From contig NZ_FWFQ01000002.1 of assembly GCF_900172235.1 (NCBI RefSeq), forward strand, positions 62,001 through 126,000: 64,000 nucleotides of DNA. Direction: 5' to 3'. Below the pieces are notes generated by a model, which did no database searches, was not told the origin of the DNA, and saw nothing but the letters and a program-made list of their open reading frames with translations. A program made the position numbers and the translations under genes. The number at the start of each line of letters is the position of its first letter. Position 1 is the first letter of the stretch. This document shows, piece by piece, positions 27,701-36,166 of this stretch. Source of the stretch: Pseudoruegeria aquimaris. GTDB taxonomy: Bacteria > Pseudomonadota > Alphaproteobacteria > Rhodobacterales > Rhodobacteraceae.

Positions 27701-28146
27701 GCACCTTGCCGACGCGCACCTTCTTCTACGGCATGGAGCCCGGCGAGGAGATCAGCGCCGAGATCGATCCCGGCAAGACGCTGGAAATCCGCCTGCAGGC
27801 CATCGGCGAGACCGATGAGAAAGGGGAAGTGAAGGTCTTCTTCGAGCTCAACGGCCAGCCGCGGGTGATCCGCGTGCCCAACCGCCTGGTGAAATCCGCC
27901 ACCGCCGCGCGGCCCAAGGCCGAGGCCGGCAACCCCAACCACGTGGGCGCGCCGATGCCCGGCGTGGTGGCCACCATCGGCGTCACGGCGGGGCAGAAGG
28001 TCTCCGAGGGGGATCTGCTGCTTACGATCGAGGCGATGAAGATGGAAACCGGCATCCACGCCGAACGCGACGCGGTGGTGAAGGCGGTCCACGTGCAGCC
28101 CGGCGGCCAGATCGACGCCAAGGATCTGCTCGTCGAGTTCGAATAG
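24706..28146 (+). CDS. pyc: Pyruvate carboxylase
   Basis: This 1146-residue enzyme makes oxaloacetate from pyruvate and bicarbonate, feeding the TCA cycle and gluconeogenesis. The order is biotin carboxylase (about 1-450, with the glycine-rich SWGGGGRGM loop and EVNPRVQVEHTVTE), carboxyltransferase (about 525-800, TDTTMRDGHQSLLATRMR, with the Lys of GLKDMAGLLKP), the allosteric linker and the C-terminal biotin carrier (about 1075-1146, EAMKMETGIH; biotin on the Lys of AMKM). ATG 24706 is chosen over an earlier TTG because GGGGGA lies seven bases upstream. A strong terminator follows, so it is probably monocistronic. Confidence 0.98.
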   Translation: MAEFRKILVANRGEIAIRVMRAANEMGKKTVAIYAEEDKLSLHRFKADEAYRIGEGLGPVAAYLSIDEIIRVAKMSGADAIHPGYGLLSENPDFVDACAANGITFIGPKAETMRALGDKASARRVAIEAGVPVIPATEVLGDDMEAIKAEAAKIGYPLMLKASWGGGGRGMRPILSEDEVEEKVLEGRREAEAAFGNGEGYLEKMITRARHVEVQILGDKHGGMYHLYERDCSVQRRNQKVVERAPAPYLTEEQRAEICELGYKICKHVNYECAGTVEFLMDMESGNFYFIEVNPRVQVEHTVTEEVTGIDIVQAQILIAEGKTIAEATGKPTQEDVRLNGHALQCRVTTEDPQNNFIPDYGRITAYRSATGMGIRLDGGTAYSGGVITRYYDSLLTKITAWAPTPEKAIARMDRALREFRIRGVSTNIAFVENLLKHPTFLSNEYTTKFIDETPELFTFSKRRDRGTKVLTYIADISVNGHPETAGRPPLPADVREPKPPKADTPPAYGTRNLLEQKGPQAVADWMKQQRQLLITDTTMRDGHQSLLATRMRSIDMIRVAPAYAANLPQLFSVECWGGATFDVAYRFLQECPWQRLRDLRARMPNLMTQMLLRASNGVGYTNYPDNVVQSFVKQAAITGVDVFRVFDSLNWVENMRVAMDAVIEADKVCEGTICYTGDILNPARAKYDVKYYVNMAKELEAAGAHVLGLKDMAGLLKPAAARVLIRALKEEVGLPIHFHTHDTSGIGGATILAAAEAGVDAVDAAMDALSGNTSQPTLGSIVEALANTERDTGLDINAIREISNYWEGARAQYAAFESGLQAPASEVYLHEMPGGQFTNLKAQARSLGLEERWHEVAQTYADVNQMFGDIVKVTPSSKVVGDMALMMVSQGLTREQVEDPNTEVAFPDSVIDMMRGNLGQPPGGFPEGILKKVLKDETPITDRPGKHLPPVDLEEVRAKLSEELNGFEVDDEDLNGYLMYPKVFLDYMGRHRQYGPVRTLPTRTFFYGMEPGEEISAEIDPGKTLEIRLQAIGETDEKGEVKVFFELNGQPRVIRVPNRLVKSATAARPKAEAGNPNHVGAPMPGVVATIGVTAGQKVSEGDLLLTIEAMKMETGIHAERDAVVKAVHVQPGGQIDAKDLLVEFE

Positions 28147-28181
28147 GCCCGGCCACCCCGCCGGCCACCCGAAAGCCCTCC

Positions 28182-28213
28182 GCCCCCGCGCCCGCAAGAG
28201 CGCGGGGGCTTTT
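28182..28213 (+). terminator. Intrinsic terminator of pyc
   Basis: A perfect 10-bp stem (GCCCCCGCGC / GCGCGGGGGC) with an eight-base loop is followed by TTTT, 35 bases after the pyc stop codon. Confidence 0.85.
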
Positions 28214-28295
28214 CGTTCTGGCCGCAGGCAGGGCTTGGTGGGCCGGCCTTTTCCGCGCTACCGTCCCGGCGACGAAGAAACGCGAAAGGCGCCCC

Positions 28296-28682
28296 ATGCC
28301 CACGATCACCTCCTTCTACGCCGGCCTCATCGTTCTGCTCTACCTCGTGCTCTGCGCGCGGGTGATCCTCTATCGCCGGGCGAATCTCATCTCCCTCGGC
28401 GACAAGGGCGACAAGAACCTGCTCAAGCGGATGCGCGTGCAGAGCAACTGCGCCGAATACGCGCCGCTGGGGCTGATCCTGCTGCTGCTGCTTGAGGCCG
28501 GGGCCGCCGCGCCCTGGCTTCTGAACCTGCTGGGCCTGATGCTTCTGTCGGGGCGCGTGCTGCACGCCATCGGCATGGGGCGCACCCCGCAGATCCTCCT
28601 GCTGCGCCAGATCGGCATGGGGCTGACGCTGGCGATGCTCGCGATCTCCGCCAGCCTCGCCGTCGCCTTCGCGATCTTCTGA
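28296..28682 (+). CDS. MAPEG family membrane protein
   Basis: This 128-residue protein has four predicted membrane segments (near 5-25, 55-75, 76-90 and 103-126). It carries the MAPEG pattern: RVILYRRANLISLGDKG followed by LLKRMRVQSNCAEYAPLGL, where RxxxNxxEY-type residues contact glutathione in characterised relatives. Bacterial members are mostly uncharacterised, with glutathione transferase or peroxidase activity in a few. It starts about 80 bp after the pyc terminator and is convergent with the next gene. Confidence 0.87.
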   Translation: MPTITSFYAGLIVLLYLVLCARVILYRRANLISLGDKGDKNLLKRMRVQSNCAEYAPLGLILLLLLEAGAAAPWLLNLLGLMLLSGRVLHAIGMGRTPQILLLRQIGMGLTLAMLAISASLAVAFAIF

Positions 28683-28691
28683 ACCCGCCCC

Positions 28692-29135
28692 CTAACCGCC
28701 GGTCAACACGTCCACCGCCTGCAATACCCCCTCGGGCATCACCAGGAGCCGGATCTCCTGCCGCGCGGGCACCGGCCCCGCGTAGCGCAGCGAAAGATCG
28801 AGCACGGCGCCGCCGGTTGCCGGAACGGGCAGCGGCAGCGCCCGGCGGTCGAGAATCGCCCCCAGCGCGAAGGCGTCCACCACCATGCGCCCCGGCACGC
28901 CCTGCGCATCGAGCCGCAGCCGCACGTCCAGCCGCCCCTCGCGCCGCCGCACCGCCCCGACCTCGACGAGAAGGCTCCCCTCCCCGTGCCCCGGATGCGC
29001 CGCGCCGCGCGCGCCCAAACCCGCCCCCAGAAGGAGCCCCGCACCGGCCTGCAGAAGCAGCCGGCGCCGCCCTGCCGGCGCCTCGCCGGGGGCCTTCGGA
29101 AAATGGCGGTGAAAGGGGATCAAAAATTTGCGCAT
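28692..29135 (-). CDS. Hypothetical exported protein
   Basis: This 147-residue protein has a basic N-terminus, then RRRLLLQAGAGLLLGAGLG, a likely Tat or Sec signal peptide with cleavage near GARGAAH. The mature start has HPGHGEG, two histidines that could bind metal. The rest is rich in beta-strand-forming Val, Leu and Arg. I recognise no family. An upstream in-frame ATG would add 18 residues, but the ATG at 29133-29135 gives the more normal signal peptide. It lies convergent to the MAPEG gene and upstream of the tRNA-Gly array on the opposite strand. Confidence 0.6.
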   Translation of the reverse strand: MRKFLIPFHRHFPKAPGEAPAGRRRLLLQAGAGLLLGAGLGARGAAHPGHGEGSLLVEVGAVRRREGRLDVRLRLDAQGVPGRMVVDAFALGAILDRRALPLPVPATGGAVLDLSLRYAGPVPARQEIRLLVMPEGVLQAVDVLTGG

Positions 29136-29197
29136 CGGTTCCAGTTTCCACTTGCAGCCCCGCAAGCTTCCTATTATCTCACGCCCCACACAAGGAG

Positions 29198-29272
29198 GCG
29201 GGCGTAGCTCAGGGGTAGAGCATTACCTTGCCAAGGTAAGGGTCGTGAGTTCGAATCTCATCGCCCGCTCCA
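29198..29272 (+). tRNA. tRNA-Gly(GCC), copy 1
   Basis: A full cloverleaf of 75 bases has acceptor arms GCGGGCG/CGCCCGC, anticodon loop TTGCCAA giving GCC, T-loop GTTCGAATC and an encoded CCA end. It is the first of three identical tandem copies. Confidence 0.97.
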
Positions 29273-29292
29273 TTGTGAAACGGATCCGGTAA

Positions 29293-29367
29293 GCGGGCGT
29301 AGCTCAGGGGTAGAGCATTACCTTGCCAAGGTAAGGGTCGTGAGTTCGAATCTCATCGCCCGCTCCA
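29293..29367 (+). tRNA. tRNA-Gly(GCC), copy 2
   Basis: This is identical to copy 1 over all 75 bases, including encoded CCA, and is separated from it by 20 bp of unrelated sequence. The three copies are probably processed from one transcript. Confidence 0.97.
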
Positions 29368-29387
29368 TCGGATCACAGTTCTGGCGC

Positions 29388-29462
29388 GCGGGCGTAGCTC
29401 AGGGGTAGAGCATTACCTTGCCAAGGTAAGGGTCGTGAGTTCGAATCTCATCGCCCGCTCCA
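29388..29462 (+). tRNA. tRNA-Gly(GCC), copy 3
   Basis: This is the third identical 75-base copy, again 20 bp after the previous one. Identity confined to the tRNA units, with different spacers, suggests recent duplication or gene conversion. Confidence 0.97.
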
Positions 29463-29521
29463 GAAAAACCACCTCCCAAGGCACCACCCACATCCGGCGG
29501 CTCCTGCAAAGGCGGAGGCCG

Positions 29522-29558
29522 CGCCCCACTTTGTTCCCCAAATATCCCCGCCGGAGGC
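29522..29558. repeat. Dispersed intergenic repeat, single unit (copy 2)
   Basis: CACTTTGTTCCCCAAATATC followed by CCCGCCGGAGGC matches the family seen at 19488-19583, 33718-33829 and 54225-54262. Here only one half is present, between the tRNA-Gly array and hisB. Confidence 0.75.
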
Positions 29559-29701
29559 ATCCCGCCCCCACCACGCACATCGCCCGCATGGCGGGCGCGC
29601 ACCACTTGCCAGGCAAATCCGGGCCTGCCCCGAAGCCCCCTTTGCCCGCCCCGCGCAGCCCGCTATAGAGCAGCCGAACATCGCAAGTAGCCGGAGGCCC
29701 C

Positions 29702-30289
29702 ATGCGGACCGCTCAAGTAACGCGCAAAACCGCCGAAACCGACATCACCGTGGAGATCAACCTCGACGGCACCGGCCGCTATGACAACCAGACCGGCGTC
29801 GGCTTCTTCGACCACATGCTCGATCAACTGGCCCGCCACGCGCTGATCGACATGAAGATCCGCGCCGAGGGCGATCTGCACATCGACGATCACCACACCG
29901 TGGAAGACACCGGCATCGCGCTCGGCCAGGCGCTGGCGCAGGCCGTGGGCGACAAGCGCGGCATCCGCCGCTACGGCGATTGCCACCTCGCGATGGACGA
30001 CGCGCAGGTGCGCTGCGCGCTCGATCTCTCCGGCCGCCCCTACCTGATCTGCAACCTCGATCTGCCCACCCAGAAGATCGGCAGCTTCGATTGCGAGCTG
30101 GTGCGCGAATTCTTCCAGGCGCTCTCAACCCACGGCGGGATCACCCTGCACATCGACCGCCTGCACGGGTTCAACAGCCACCACATCGCCGAGGCCGCCT
30201 TCAAGGCGGTGGCCCGCGCGCTGCGGATCGCGCTGGAAACCGATCCGCGCACCTCGGACGCGATTCCCTCCACCAAGGGCGCCCTCTGA
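29702..30289 (+). CDS. hisB: Imidazoleglycerol-phosphate dehydratase
   Basis: This 195-residue enzyme catalyses the sixth step of histidine biosynthesis, dehydrating imidazole glycerol phosphate to imidazole acetol phosphate. It is the stand-alone form without a phosphatase domain. It has the two metal-binding repeats: [13 protein letters not shown] near residue 34 with [11 protein letters not shown] near 60, and the later [11 protein letters not shown] with [14 protein letters not shown] near 155. It begins 62 bp before hisH and follows the tRNA-Gly array. The other his genes of this window lie 3 kb downstream. Confidence 0.97.
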   Translation: MRTAQVTRKTAETDITVEINLDGTGRYDNQTGVGFFDHMLDQLARHALIDMKIRAEGDLHIDDHHTVEDTGIALGQALAQAVGDKRGIRRYGDCHLAMDDAQVRCALDLSGRPYLICNLDLPTQKIGSFDCELVREFFQALSTHGGITLHIDRLHGFNSHHIAEAAFKAVARALRIALETDPRTSDAIPSTKGAL

Positions 30290-30351
30290 GCCTCCCCTCG
30301 ACGGCGGGCCGCACGCCCGCCGCCCCATAGTTTCCGCACAAGGCCCGAGCC

Positions 30352-30990
30352 ATGCTGACCGCGATCATCGACTACGATTCCGGCAATCTCCACTCCGCCG
30401 AGAAAGCCTTCCAGCGCATGGCGCGCGAAACCGGCACCGGCGAGGTGATCGTGACCTCCTCCCCCGAGGACGTGCTGCGCGCCGACCGCGTGGTGCTGCC
30501 CGGCGACGGCGCCTTTCCGGCCTGCAAGGCCGAGCTCTTCGAGCACAGCGGCCTGTTCGAGGCCACCGAGGAGGCGGTGATCCGCCGCGGCCGCCCCTTC
30601 CTCGGGATCTGCATCGGCATGCAGATGCTCTCCACGACCGGCCATGAATACGTCGAAACCCCGGGCTTCGACTGGATCGGCGGCGACGTCGTGAAGATCA
30701 CCCCTGCCGATCCGTCGCTGAAGGTGCCGCACATGGGATGGAACAACCTCGTGATCGACAGCCCCCACCCGCTGCTTGCGGGCGTCGCCTCGGGCGATCA
30801 CGCCTATTTCGTGCACTCCTACCACTTCCAGGTGAAGGATCCGGCGCACCGGCTGGCCCATGTCGACTACGGCGGCGACATCACCGCCATCGTCGGCCGC
30901 GACAACATGGTCGGGATGCAGTTCCACCCGGAAAAGAGCCAGCACATCGGCCTGCGGATGATCGCGAACTTCCTGTCCTGGGCCCCGTGA
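30352..30990 (+). CDS. hisH: Imidazole glycerol phosphate synthase, glutaminase subunit HisH
   Basis: This 212-residue class-I glutamine amidotransferase supplies ammonia to HisF. The triad is visible: Cys in FLGICIGMQML near residue 86, His in MQFHPEKSQ near 192 and Glu two residues later. The N-terminus TAIIDYDSGNLHS is the HisH type. It is probably co-transcribed with hisB. Its partner HisF is encoded at 33878, after an AraC/peroxiredoxin pair and hisA, so the heterodimer is not encoded by adjacent genes. Confidence 0.97.
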   Translation: MLTAIIDYDSGNLHSAEKAFQRMARETGTGEVIVTSSPEDVLRADRVVLPGDGAFPACKAELFEHSGLFEATEEAVIRRGRPFLGICIGMQMLSTTGHEYVETPGFDWIGGDVVKITPADPSLKVPHMGWNNLVIDSPHPLLAGVASGDHAYFVHSYHFQVKDPAHRLAHVDYGGDITAIVGRDNMVGMQFHPEKSQHIGLRMIANFLSWAP

Positions 30991-30994
30991 ACCC

Positions 30995-31774
30995 TCAGGC
31001 GGCGCGTTCAGCGAGCCGCGCCGCCATGGGCGGGCGCCCGTAGGCGCGCTTGTAGGCACGGGTGAAACCTTCGGGCGAGCCGTAGCCGTAGCGCCGCGCC
31101 ACGGCCTCCACCCTGTCTCCGCGCGCAAGGTCGCGCCGTGCGAGTGTCATCCGCCAGCGCCGCAGATAGGCCATCGGCGTTTCGCCGACGCGGGCGGCGA
31201 AGAGCTCGGCGAACCGGCTTACCGAAAGCCCGGCCTCCCGCGCCAGATCCTCGGTGCGCCACTGCCGCGCGGGCTGATCGTGCATCGCCACGATGGCCCG
31301 GCTCAGCCGCGCATCCGCCAGCCCCGCCAGCAGCCCCGCCTCCGTGGCTCCTTCCGCGATCTGGTGCCGCAAGAGACGTACCAGCAGCACCTCGCACAAC
31401 CGGCTCAGGACGGACTCCGCCCCGCAGCGACGCGCCGCGCTCTCTGCCAGCAGAACCGCCACCAGCGCCTGCGCCTCCGCATCGCCCTCCAGCGGGTAGC
31501 AGACGATCGGCGGCAAGGCCTGCAACAACGGGTTCTGCGCCCCGCCCCAGCCGACGCGGGCCGCGAAGCACACCTCCGCGCCCACGGGCAACCGCGCCGC
31601 TGCCGCGCCCCCACCCGCAGCCAGAAGGACGCGCATCCCGCCGCAGTCCGCCGCCCGTGCATCCCGCGAACAGATGATCAGATCGGCCTCGCCGGCCTCG
31701 CAGGGGCGCACCTCCAGCTGGAAATGCTGCATCAGGGCAGAGAGCCTGTCATAGGGGGCCATATCGGAATCCAC
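30995..31774 (-). CDS. AraC-family transcriptional regulator with cupin-type sensor
   Basis: This 259-residue protein has an N-terminal AraC cupin_6-like domain (about 1-130, DRLSALMQHFQLEVRP) and two C-terminal helix-turn-helix motifs (EDLAREAGLSVSRFAELFA near 178 and VEAVARRYGYGSPEGFTRAY near 225). The family is often encoded beside oxidoreductases it controls. It is divergent from the peroxiredoxin-like gene with 76 bp between starts, so it probably regulates that gene. It ends four bases after hisH on the opposite strand. The effector is unknown. Confidence 0.9.
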   Translation of the reverse strand: MDSDMAPYDRLSALMQHFQLEVRPCEAGEADLIICSRDARAADCGGMRVLLAAGGGAAAARLPVGAEVCFAARVGWGGAQNPLLQALPPIVCYPLEGDAEAQALVAVLLAESAARRCGAESVLSRLCEVLLVRLLRHQIAEGATEAGLLAGLADARLSRAIVAMHDQPARQWRTEDLAREAGLSVSRFAELFAARVGETPMAYLRRWRMTLARRDLARGDRVEAVARRYGYGSPEGFTRAYKRAYGRPPMAARLAERAA

Positions 31775-31850
31775 GTCAGGTTATTCGGAACAATCTGATG
31801 CAATCATCGGAGATAAAAGCCCCAATCGCAACCCACAGCAAGGATATCCA

Positions 31851-32387
31851 ATGCTGCTTCCCCGCCAGAAAACCCCCGGCCTGACGCTTCCCACCCTCAA
31901 CCACGGCACCTTCGATCTTGCCGGCGAGGGCGCCGAACGCGGCACCGTCATCTGCTTCTATCGCGGCCTGCACTGCCCGATCTGCGCCACCTACCTCAAG
32001 GAACTGGAACGGCTCACCGGCGCCTTCGCCGAGCGCGGCGTGAAAACCATCGCCGTCTCTTCCGACGGCGAAGAACGCGCCCGCGCGATGGCGGAAAAGA
32101 TCGACGCCAAGGATCTGCGCATCGCCTATGACTTGCCGCTCTCCGTGGCGAAGGACTGGGGCCTCTACATCTCCACCTCCCGCGGCAAGACCTCGATCGG
32201 CATCGAGGAGCCTGCCCTCTTCTCGGAGCCCGGCCTCTTCATGGTGACGCCGGAGCAGACGCTCTACTACGGCTCGGTACAGACGATGCCCTTCGTGCGC
32301 CCGCATTTCTCCGAACTGGTCGGCGCGCTGGATTTCGCCATCGCCAACGACTACCCCGCCCGCGGCGAATACACCGGCCCCGTCTGA
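31851..32387 (+). CDS. AhpC/TSA family peroxiredoxin-like protein
   Basis: This 178-residue thioredoxin-fold protein has FYRGLHCPICATYLKEL near residue 42, where the usual peroxidatic PxxxxxCP site is replaced by a CPIC pair. This is the AhpC/TSA-like subgroup often called redoxin or peroxiredoxin-like. There is no signal peptide, so it should be cytoplasmic. It lies divergent from an AraC-type regulator and ends in a bidirectional terminator shared with the DUF2147 gene. Activity on peroxides is likely but not certain because of the altered active site. Confidence 0.87.
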   Translation: MLLPRQKTPGLTLPTLNHGTFDLAGEGAERGTVICFYRGLHCPICATYLKELERLTGAFAERGVKTIAVSSDGEERARAMAEKIDAKDLRIAYDLPLSVAKDWGLYISTSRGKTSIGIEEPALFSEPGLFMVTPEQTLYYGSVQTMPFVRPHFSELVGALDFAIANDYPARGEYTGPV

Positions 32388-32413
32388 GCACCCGCTCCGT
32401 CACTGGGAAAAGG

Positions 32414-32445
32414 AAAGGCCGGCCCCGTCTCGGGGGCCGGCCTTT
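32414..32445. terminator. Bidirectional intrinsic terminator
   Basis: A perfect 13-bp stem (AAAGGCCGGCCCC / GGGGCCGGCCTTT) with a short loop lies between convergent peroxiredoxin-like and DUF2147 genes. The A and T ends of the stem give a T-run in both directions. Confidence 0.85.
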
Positions 32446-32467
32446 GCCGTTCGAGCTGAACGGGCGT

Positions 32468-32851
32468 TTACTTCACGCGCGTCCAGGTCTGCTTCTTGCA
32501 GATCGGCCCGACGCAACCGGCCACCTTGAGGGTATTGCCGGACAGATCCATCTTGGATTTGTAGGTCTTGCCCGTGGAGGGCTGCCAGATCTTGCCGTTC
32601 CGATACTTGCCGTTGCCGGCGGCTTCCATGTCCCACACCAGCTGCTTGCCGATGTTGCCGGACTTGTATTCGCCCTCGGCGTTGAAGGTGCGGCTGATCA
32701 CGCCGCAGAACTTGGCGCCGCAGGGCGCAATGGAGATGTGGGCATAGGAGCCGTCGTCCACCTCGGTCTTCCACACGCCTTCCACGTCATCGGCGAACGC
32801 GGCGCCGGCCAGGCCGATCAGGACGGCAGCGGACAGTGCAAACTTTTTCAT
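32468..32851 (-). CDS. DUF2147 family exported protein
   Basis: This 127-residue protein has a Sec signal peptide (MKKFALSAAVLIGLAGAAFA) and a mature DUF2147 domain: VEGVWKTEVDDGSYAHISI, ACGAKFCGVI-like CGAKFCGVI, the MKPDG-like WQPSTGKTYKSKM stretch and a cysteine pair near the C-terminus (GCVGPICKKQTW). Members are small periplasmic lipocalin-like proteins of unknown role. The ATG at 32849-32851 is preferred to one nine bases upstream because AGGAGG would abut the latter. DUF2147 genes are often seen in or near his clusters in this bacterial group. Confidence 0.88.
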   Translation of the reverse strand: MKKFALSAAVLIGLAGAAFADDVEGVWKTEVDDGSYAHISIAPCGAKFCGVISRTFNAEGEYKSGNIGKQLVWDMEAAGNGKYRNGKIWQPSTGKTYKSKMDLSGNTLKVAGCVGPICKKQTWTRVK

Positions 32852-32993
32852 AGCGGTCATTCCTCCTCACACGCTGGGTGAAAATCTGTCGCACCCGGCG
32901 CGTTTGGATCAAGCCTGACGTCGGGTCGCTTTGCAATTGCCGACGTAACGTGCCAAAGGGCAGGCAAGAGCCACCAAGCAACGCGAGCGCCCC

Positions 32994-33716
32994 ATGATCC
33001 TCTACCCCGCCATCGACCTGAAAGACGGCAACGCCGTGCGCCTCTACAAGGGCGACATGGCGCAGAGCACCGTGTTCAACGAAGATCCGGCCGCCCAGGC
33101 CATGGCCTTCGTGGAAGCGGGCTGCGAATGGCTGCACCTCGTGGATCTCAACGGCGCCTTCGCCGGCGAGCCGGTGAACGCCGCCCCCGTTGAAGAGATC
33201 CTGAAGCGCACGAAGGTGCCCGCCCAGCTCGGCGGCGGCATCCGCGACATGGCCACCATCGAGCGCTGGCTCGACAAGGGGCTCGCGCGCGTGATCCTCG
33301 GCACCGTGGCCGTGGAAAACCCTGCCCTCGTGCGCGAAGCCGCCCGCGCCTTCCCCGGCAAGGTCGCCGTGGGCATCGATGCCCGCAACGGCCGCGTGGC
33401 CACCAAGGGCTGGGCCGAGGAAACCGACGTGACGGTCACCGACCTCGCCAAAAGCTTCGAGGACGCCGGCGTCGCCGCGATCATCTACACCGACATCAAC
33501 CGCGACGGCGCCATGCAGGGCCCCAACGTGGAGGCCACCGCCGATCTCGCCCGCGCCGTCTCCATCCCCGTGATCGCCTCGGGCGGCGTCTCCTCCCTCG
33601 ATGATCTGCGCGCCCTGAAAGCCTGCGGCGCCCCCCTGAACGGCGCCATCTCCGGCCGCGCGCTCTACGATGGCGCGATAGACCTGGCCGAAGCGCTCGC
33701 CGTACTGAAGGCGTGA
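32994..33716 (+). CDS. hisA: Phosphoribosylformimino-5-aminoimidazole carboxamide ribotide isomerase
   Basis: This 240-residue TIM-barrel enzyme performs the Amadori rearrangement of ProFAR to PRFAR in histidine synthesis. It has the N-terminal catalytic Asp of [14 protein letters not shown] near residue 8, [12 protein letters not shown] near 80, the second catalytic Asp in [14 protein letters not shown] near 165 and [11 protein letters not shown] near 197. The two half-barrel phosphate sites are intact. The gene precedes hisF by 161 bp filled with a repeat element, while hisF and hisE overlap. Confidence 0.96.
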   Translation: MILYPAIDLKDGNAVRLYKGDMAQSTVFNEDPAAQAMAFVEAGCEWLHLVDLNGAFAGEPVNAAPVEEILKRTKVPAQLGGGIRDMATIERWLDKGLARVILGTVAVENPALVREAARAFPGKVAVGIDARNGRVATKGWAEETDVTVTDLAKSFEDAGVAAIIYTDINRDGAMQGPNVEATADLARAVSIPVIASGGVSSLDDLRALKACGAPLNGAISGRALYDGAIDLAEALAVLKA

Positions 33717-33717
33717 C

Positions 33718-33829
33718 GCGGGGCTCCGCCCCGCACCCCGGGATATTTGGAGAACAAAGTCGGCCGCTTCCTCTCGCCACAAATACCTCGGGGGAGGCGC
33801 GCCGCAGGCGCGGCGGGGGCAGAGCCCCC
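33718..33829. repeat. Dispersed intergenic repeat, inverted pair (copy 3)
   Basis: A GCGGGGC-TCC-GCCCCGC hairpin is followed by CCCGGGATATTTGGAGAACA and then the inverse unit CCACAAATACCTCGGGGGAG. A GC tail with a GGGGGC-AGA-GCCCCC hairpin follows. The layout matches the element at 19488-19583. It separates hisA from hisF. Confidence 0.8.
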
Positions 33830-33877
33830 ATTGGCGCAGCCTTCGTTTCCCGCTAAGAGAGCGGCAGAGGTGACATC

Positions 33878-34635
<758 letters not shown>

Positions 34636-34639
<4 letters not shown>

Positions 34640-34950
34640 CGACGCTCGAACGGCTTGCCGCGACCGTGGCCGCCCGCAAGGGGGCCGATCCCCAAAGCTC
34701 CTGGACGGCGAAGCTTCTGTCCAAGGGGCCGGAGAAATGCGCCGAGAAATTCGGCGAAGAGGCGGTGGAAGCGGTGATCGCGGCCGTGAAAGGCGACAAG
34801 GCCGAGCTGACGGCGGAAGCGGCGGACGTGTTGTTCCACCTGCTCGTCATGCTGGAATCCCGCGATGTCGCGCTGGCCGACGTGCTGGCGGAACTTGAGC
34901 GCCGCGAAGGCACCTCGGGAATTGCCGAGAAGGCCGCCCGCAAGGGCTAG
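34636..34950 (+). CDS. hisE: Phosphoribosyl-ATP pyrophosphatase
   Basis: This 104-residue, all-alpha MazG-like enzyme removes pyrophosphate from phosphoribosyl-ATP, the second step of histidine synthesis. The metal-binding pattern [13 protein letters not shown] near residue 37 and [17 protein letters not shown] near 58 is complete. It is the stand-alone form, not fused to HisI. It overlaps hisF and ends the his gene group. The next gene is convergent and begins only three bases after the stop. Confidence 0.95.
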
Positions 34951-34952
34951 GA

Positions 34953-35375
34953 TCAACCGATCAGCCGCGGCCACTCGATTCTCGGGCAGCGATTCTGCAC
35001 CACCAGCAGCCCATGGGCCTCGGCCAGAGCCGCGGCTTCGCGGTTTTCGATACCAAGCTGCATCCAGACGGTCCTGAGCGCCGGCAGCGCGGCGATCGCC
35101 TCCTCCACGATGGGCAGGATCTGCTCGGAGCGCCGGAAGAGATCGATCATGTCCACGTTCTCGGCGGCGGGAATCTCGGACAGGCGGCCGTAGACTGGCG
35201 CGCCGAAGAGCGCCTGCCCCGCGAGCCCGGGATTCACGCCGATCACCCGTTTGCCCTTGCCCCGCAGGAACTGCGAGACGGAGTTACTGGGGCGCTCGGG
35301 CTTTGCCGAAGCGCCGACGCAGGCGATCACCGCCGAATCAAGAAGGGCCTGCCGTATCTGGGAATCCGTTGCCAT
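34953..35375 (-). CDS. CoA-binding (YccU-like) protein
   Basis: This 140-residue protein has the Rossmann-like CoA-binding domain of the YccU family: VIACVGASAKPERPSNSVSQFL near residue 18, then VIGVNPGLAGQ, DMIDLFRRSEQ and VWMQLGIENREAAALA near 105. The domain corresponds to the CoA-binding part of succinyl-CoA synthetases, but the biological role of the free-standing protein is unknown. ATG 35375 begins the conserved domain at the normal distance. The gene is convergent with hisE. Confidence 0.87.
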   Translation of the reverse strand: MATDSQIRQALLDSAVIACVGASAKPERPSNSVSQFLRGKGKRVIGVNPGLAGQALFGAPVYGRLSEIPAAENVDMIDLFRRSEQILPIVEEAIAALPALRTVWMQLGIENREAAALAEAHGLLVVQNRCPRIEWPRLIG

Positions 35376-35598
35376 GCCCACAGACTGCGCCGAATGCGCC
35401 CGCCGGCCAAGGCTCCACGGGCGCGCAGTCAAAAAAAGCGCCCGTCGTTTCTGGAACGCGGGCGCAGTGCGGAACGAGGGACAGTGAAGTGAGCGACAGG
35501 TGTTCCGAACCTGGGCTCTGACATGTGAGATAAGTGCCACAGAGAAAATTTAAAGATCTGCTGATATCTTTGTGATCGGAAAATTTTCTTGACGCGAC

Positions 35599-36057
35599 TC
35601 ACGCGGAAAGAACGTCAGGCCAGTTCGCGTCGGCCTTGGCGACGTTTCCGGGGATGTCCTGGCTCCAGATTCCGCGCACGGTGGTGTTGTAGTTCAGGTA
35701 GAGGCGGCCTTCGTGGATCGTCCAGGCGTCCGGCGAGGTCGTCGCGGTGCCGCCTTTGGATGCGGCATAGGCGCAGTAGCCGCCGTATTTGGGTGCGAAG
35801 GCTTCGGGATCGGCCTCGAAGGCGGCCTTGTTGCGGTCCGAGGCGAAATGCCAGGTGGCGCCCTTGTAGCTCACCGCGTGGGCCGCGGCGCCTTTGACGG
35901 GCTGGCCCTCGTTGAAATAGGCCACGGGATCGTAACCGTTGATGGCCACGCCCCCCTCGGCGTAGATTTCGGGCTTCGCGGCGAGCGCGGGGCGGGCCAG
36001 CGTGCCGGCGACGGGAACGGCGACAAGCAGGCCGAGAGCGGTGCGACGAGTGATCAT
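35599..36057 (-). CDS. Tat-exported YHS domain protein
   Basis: This 152-residue protein starts with a twin-arginine signal (MITRRTALGLLVAVPVAG, cleavage near ALA). The mature part has GVAINGYDPVAYF near residue 38 and the YHS-type FASDRNKAAFEADPEAFAP with PKYGGYCAYAAS near 70-100. YHS domains are small metal-associated modules found in copper ATPases and monooxygenase subunits. The free-standing exported version is common in this bacterial group, with unknown role. The ATG at 36055-36057 is preceded by CGGAGGA. The A/T-rich stretch near 35530-35590 lies downstream of its stop. Confidence 0.85.
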   Translation of the reverse strand: MITRRTALGLLVAVPVAGTLARPALAAKPEIYAEGGVAINGYDPVAYFNEGQPVKGAAAHAVSYKGATWHFASDRNKAAFEADPEAFAPKYGGYCAYAASKGGTATTSPDAWTIHEGRLYLNYNTTVRGIWSQDIPGNVAKADANWPDVLSA

Positions 36058-36166
36058 GGGGTCCTCCGGGTTTCGTGTCTTGCCCAGAGATGACGGCACG
36101 GCGGGCTTCGCGAAACCCCTTCAACGAAAGCGTGATCGCCGGTGAGCGGACGGGCGCCGAGCGGGA

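Noticed and set aside
24691-28197. Open frame of 1168 codons opposite pyruvate carboxylase
   Set aside because: It is the mirror of pyc in a GC-rich genome. It has no ribosome-binding site or domain, while pyc shows every catalytic motif.
35530-35598. A/T-rich stretch with GAAAATTTTC as a promoter or origin
   Set aside because: It lies downstream of the YHS gene stop and upstream of the CoA-binding gene on the same strand. The palindrome is only 10 bp and A/T-only, and no -35/-10 pair with correct spacing was clear, so the evidence is too thin.
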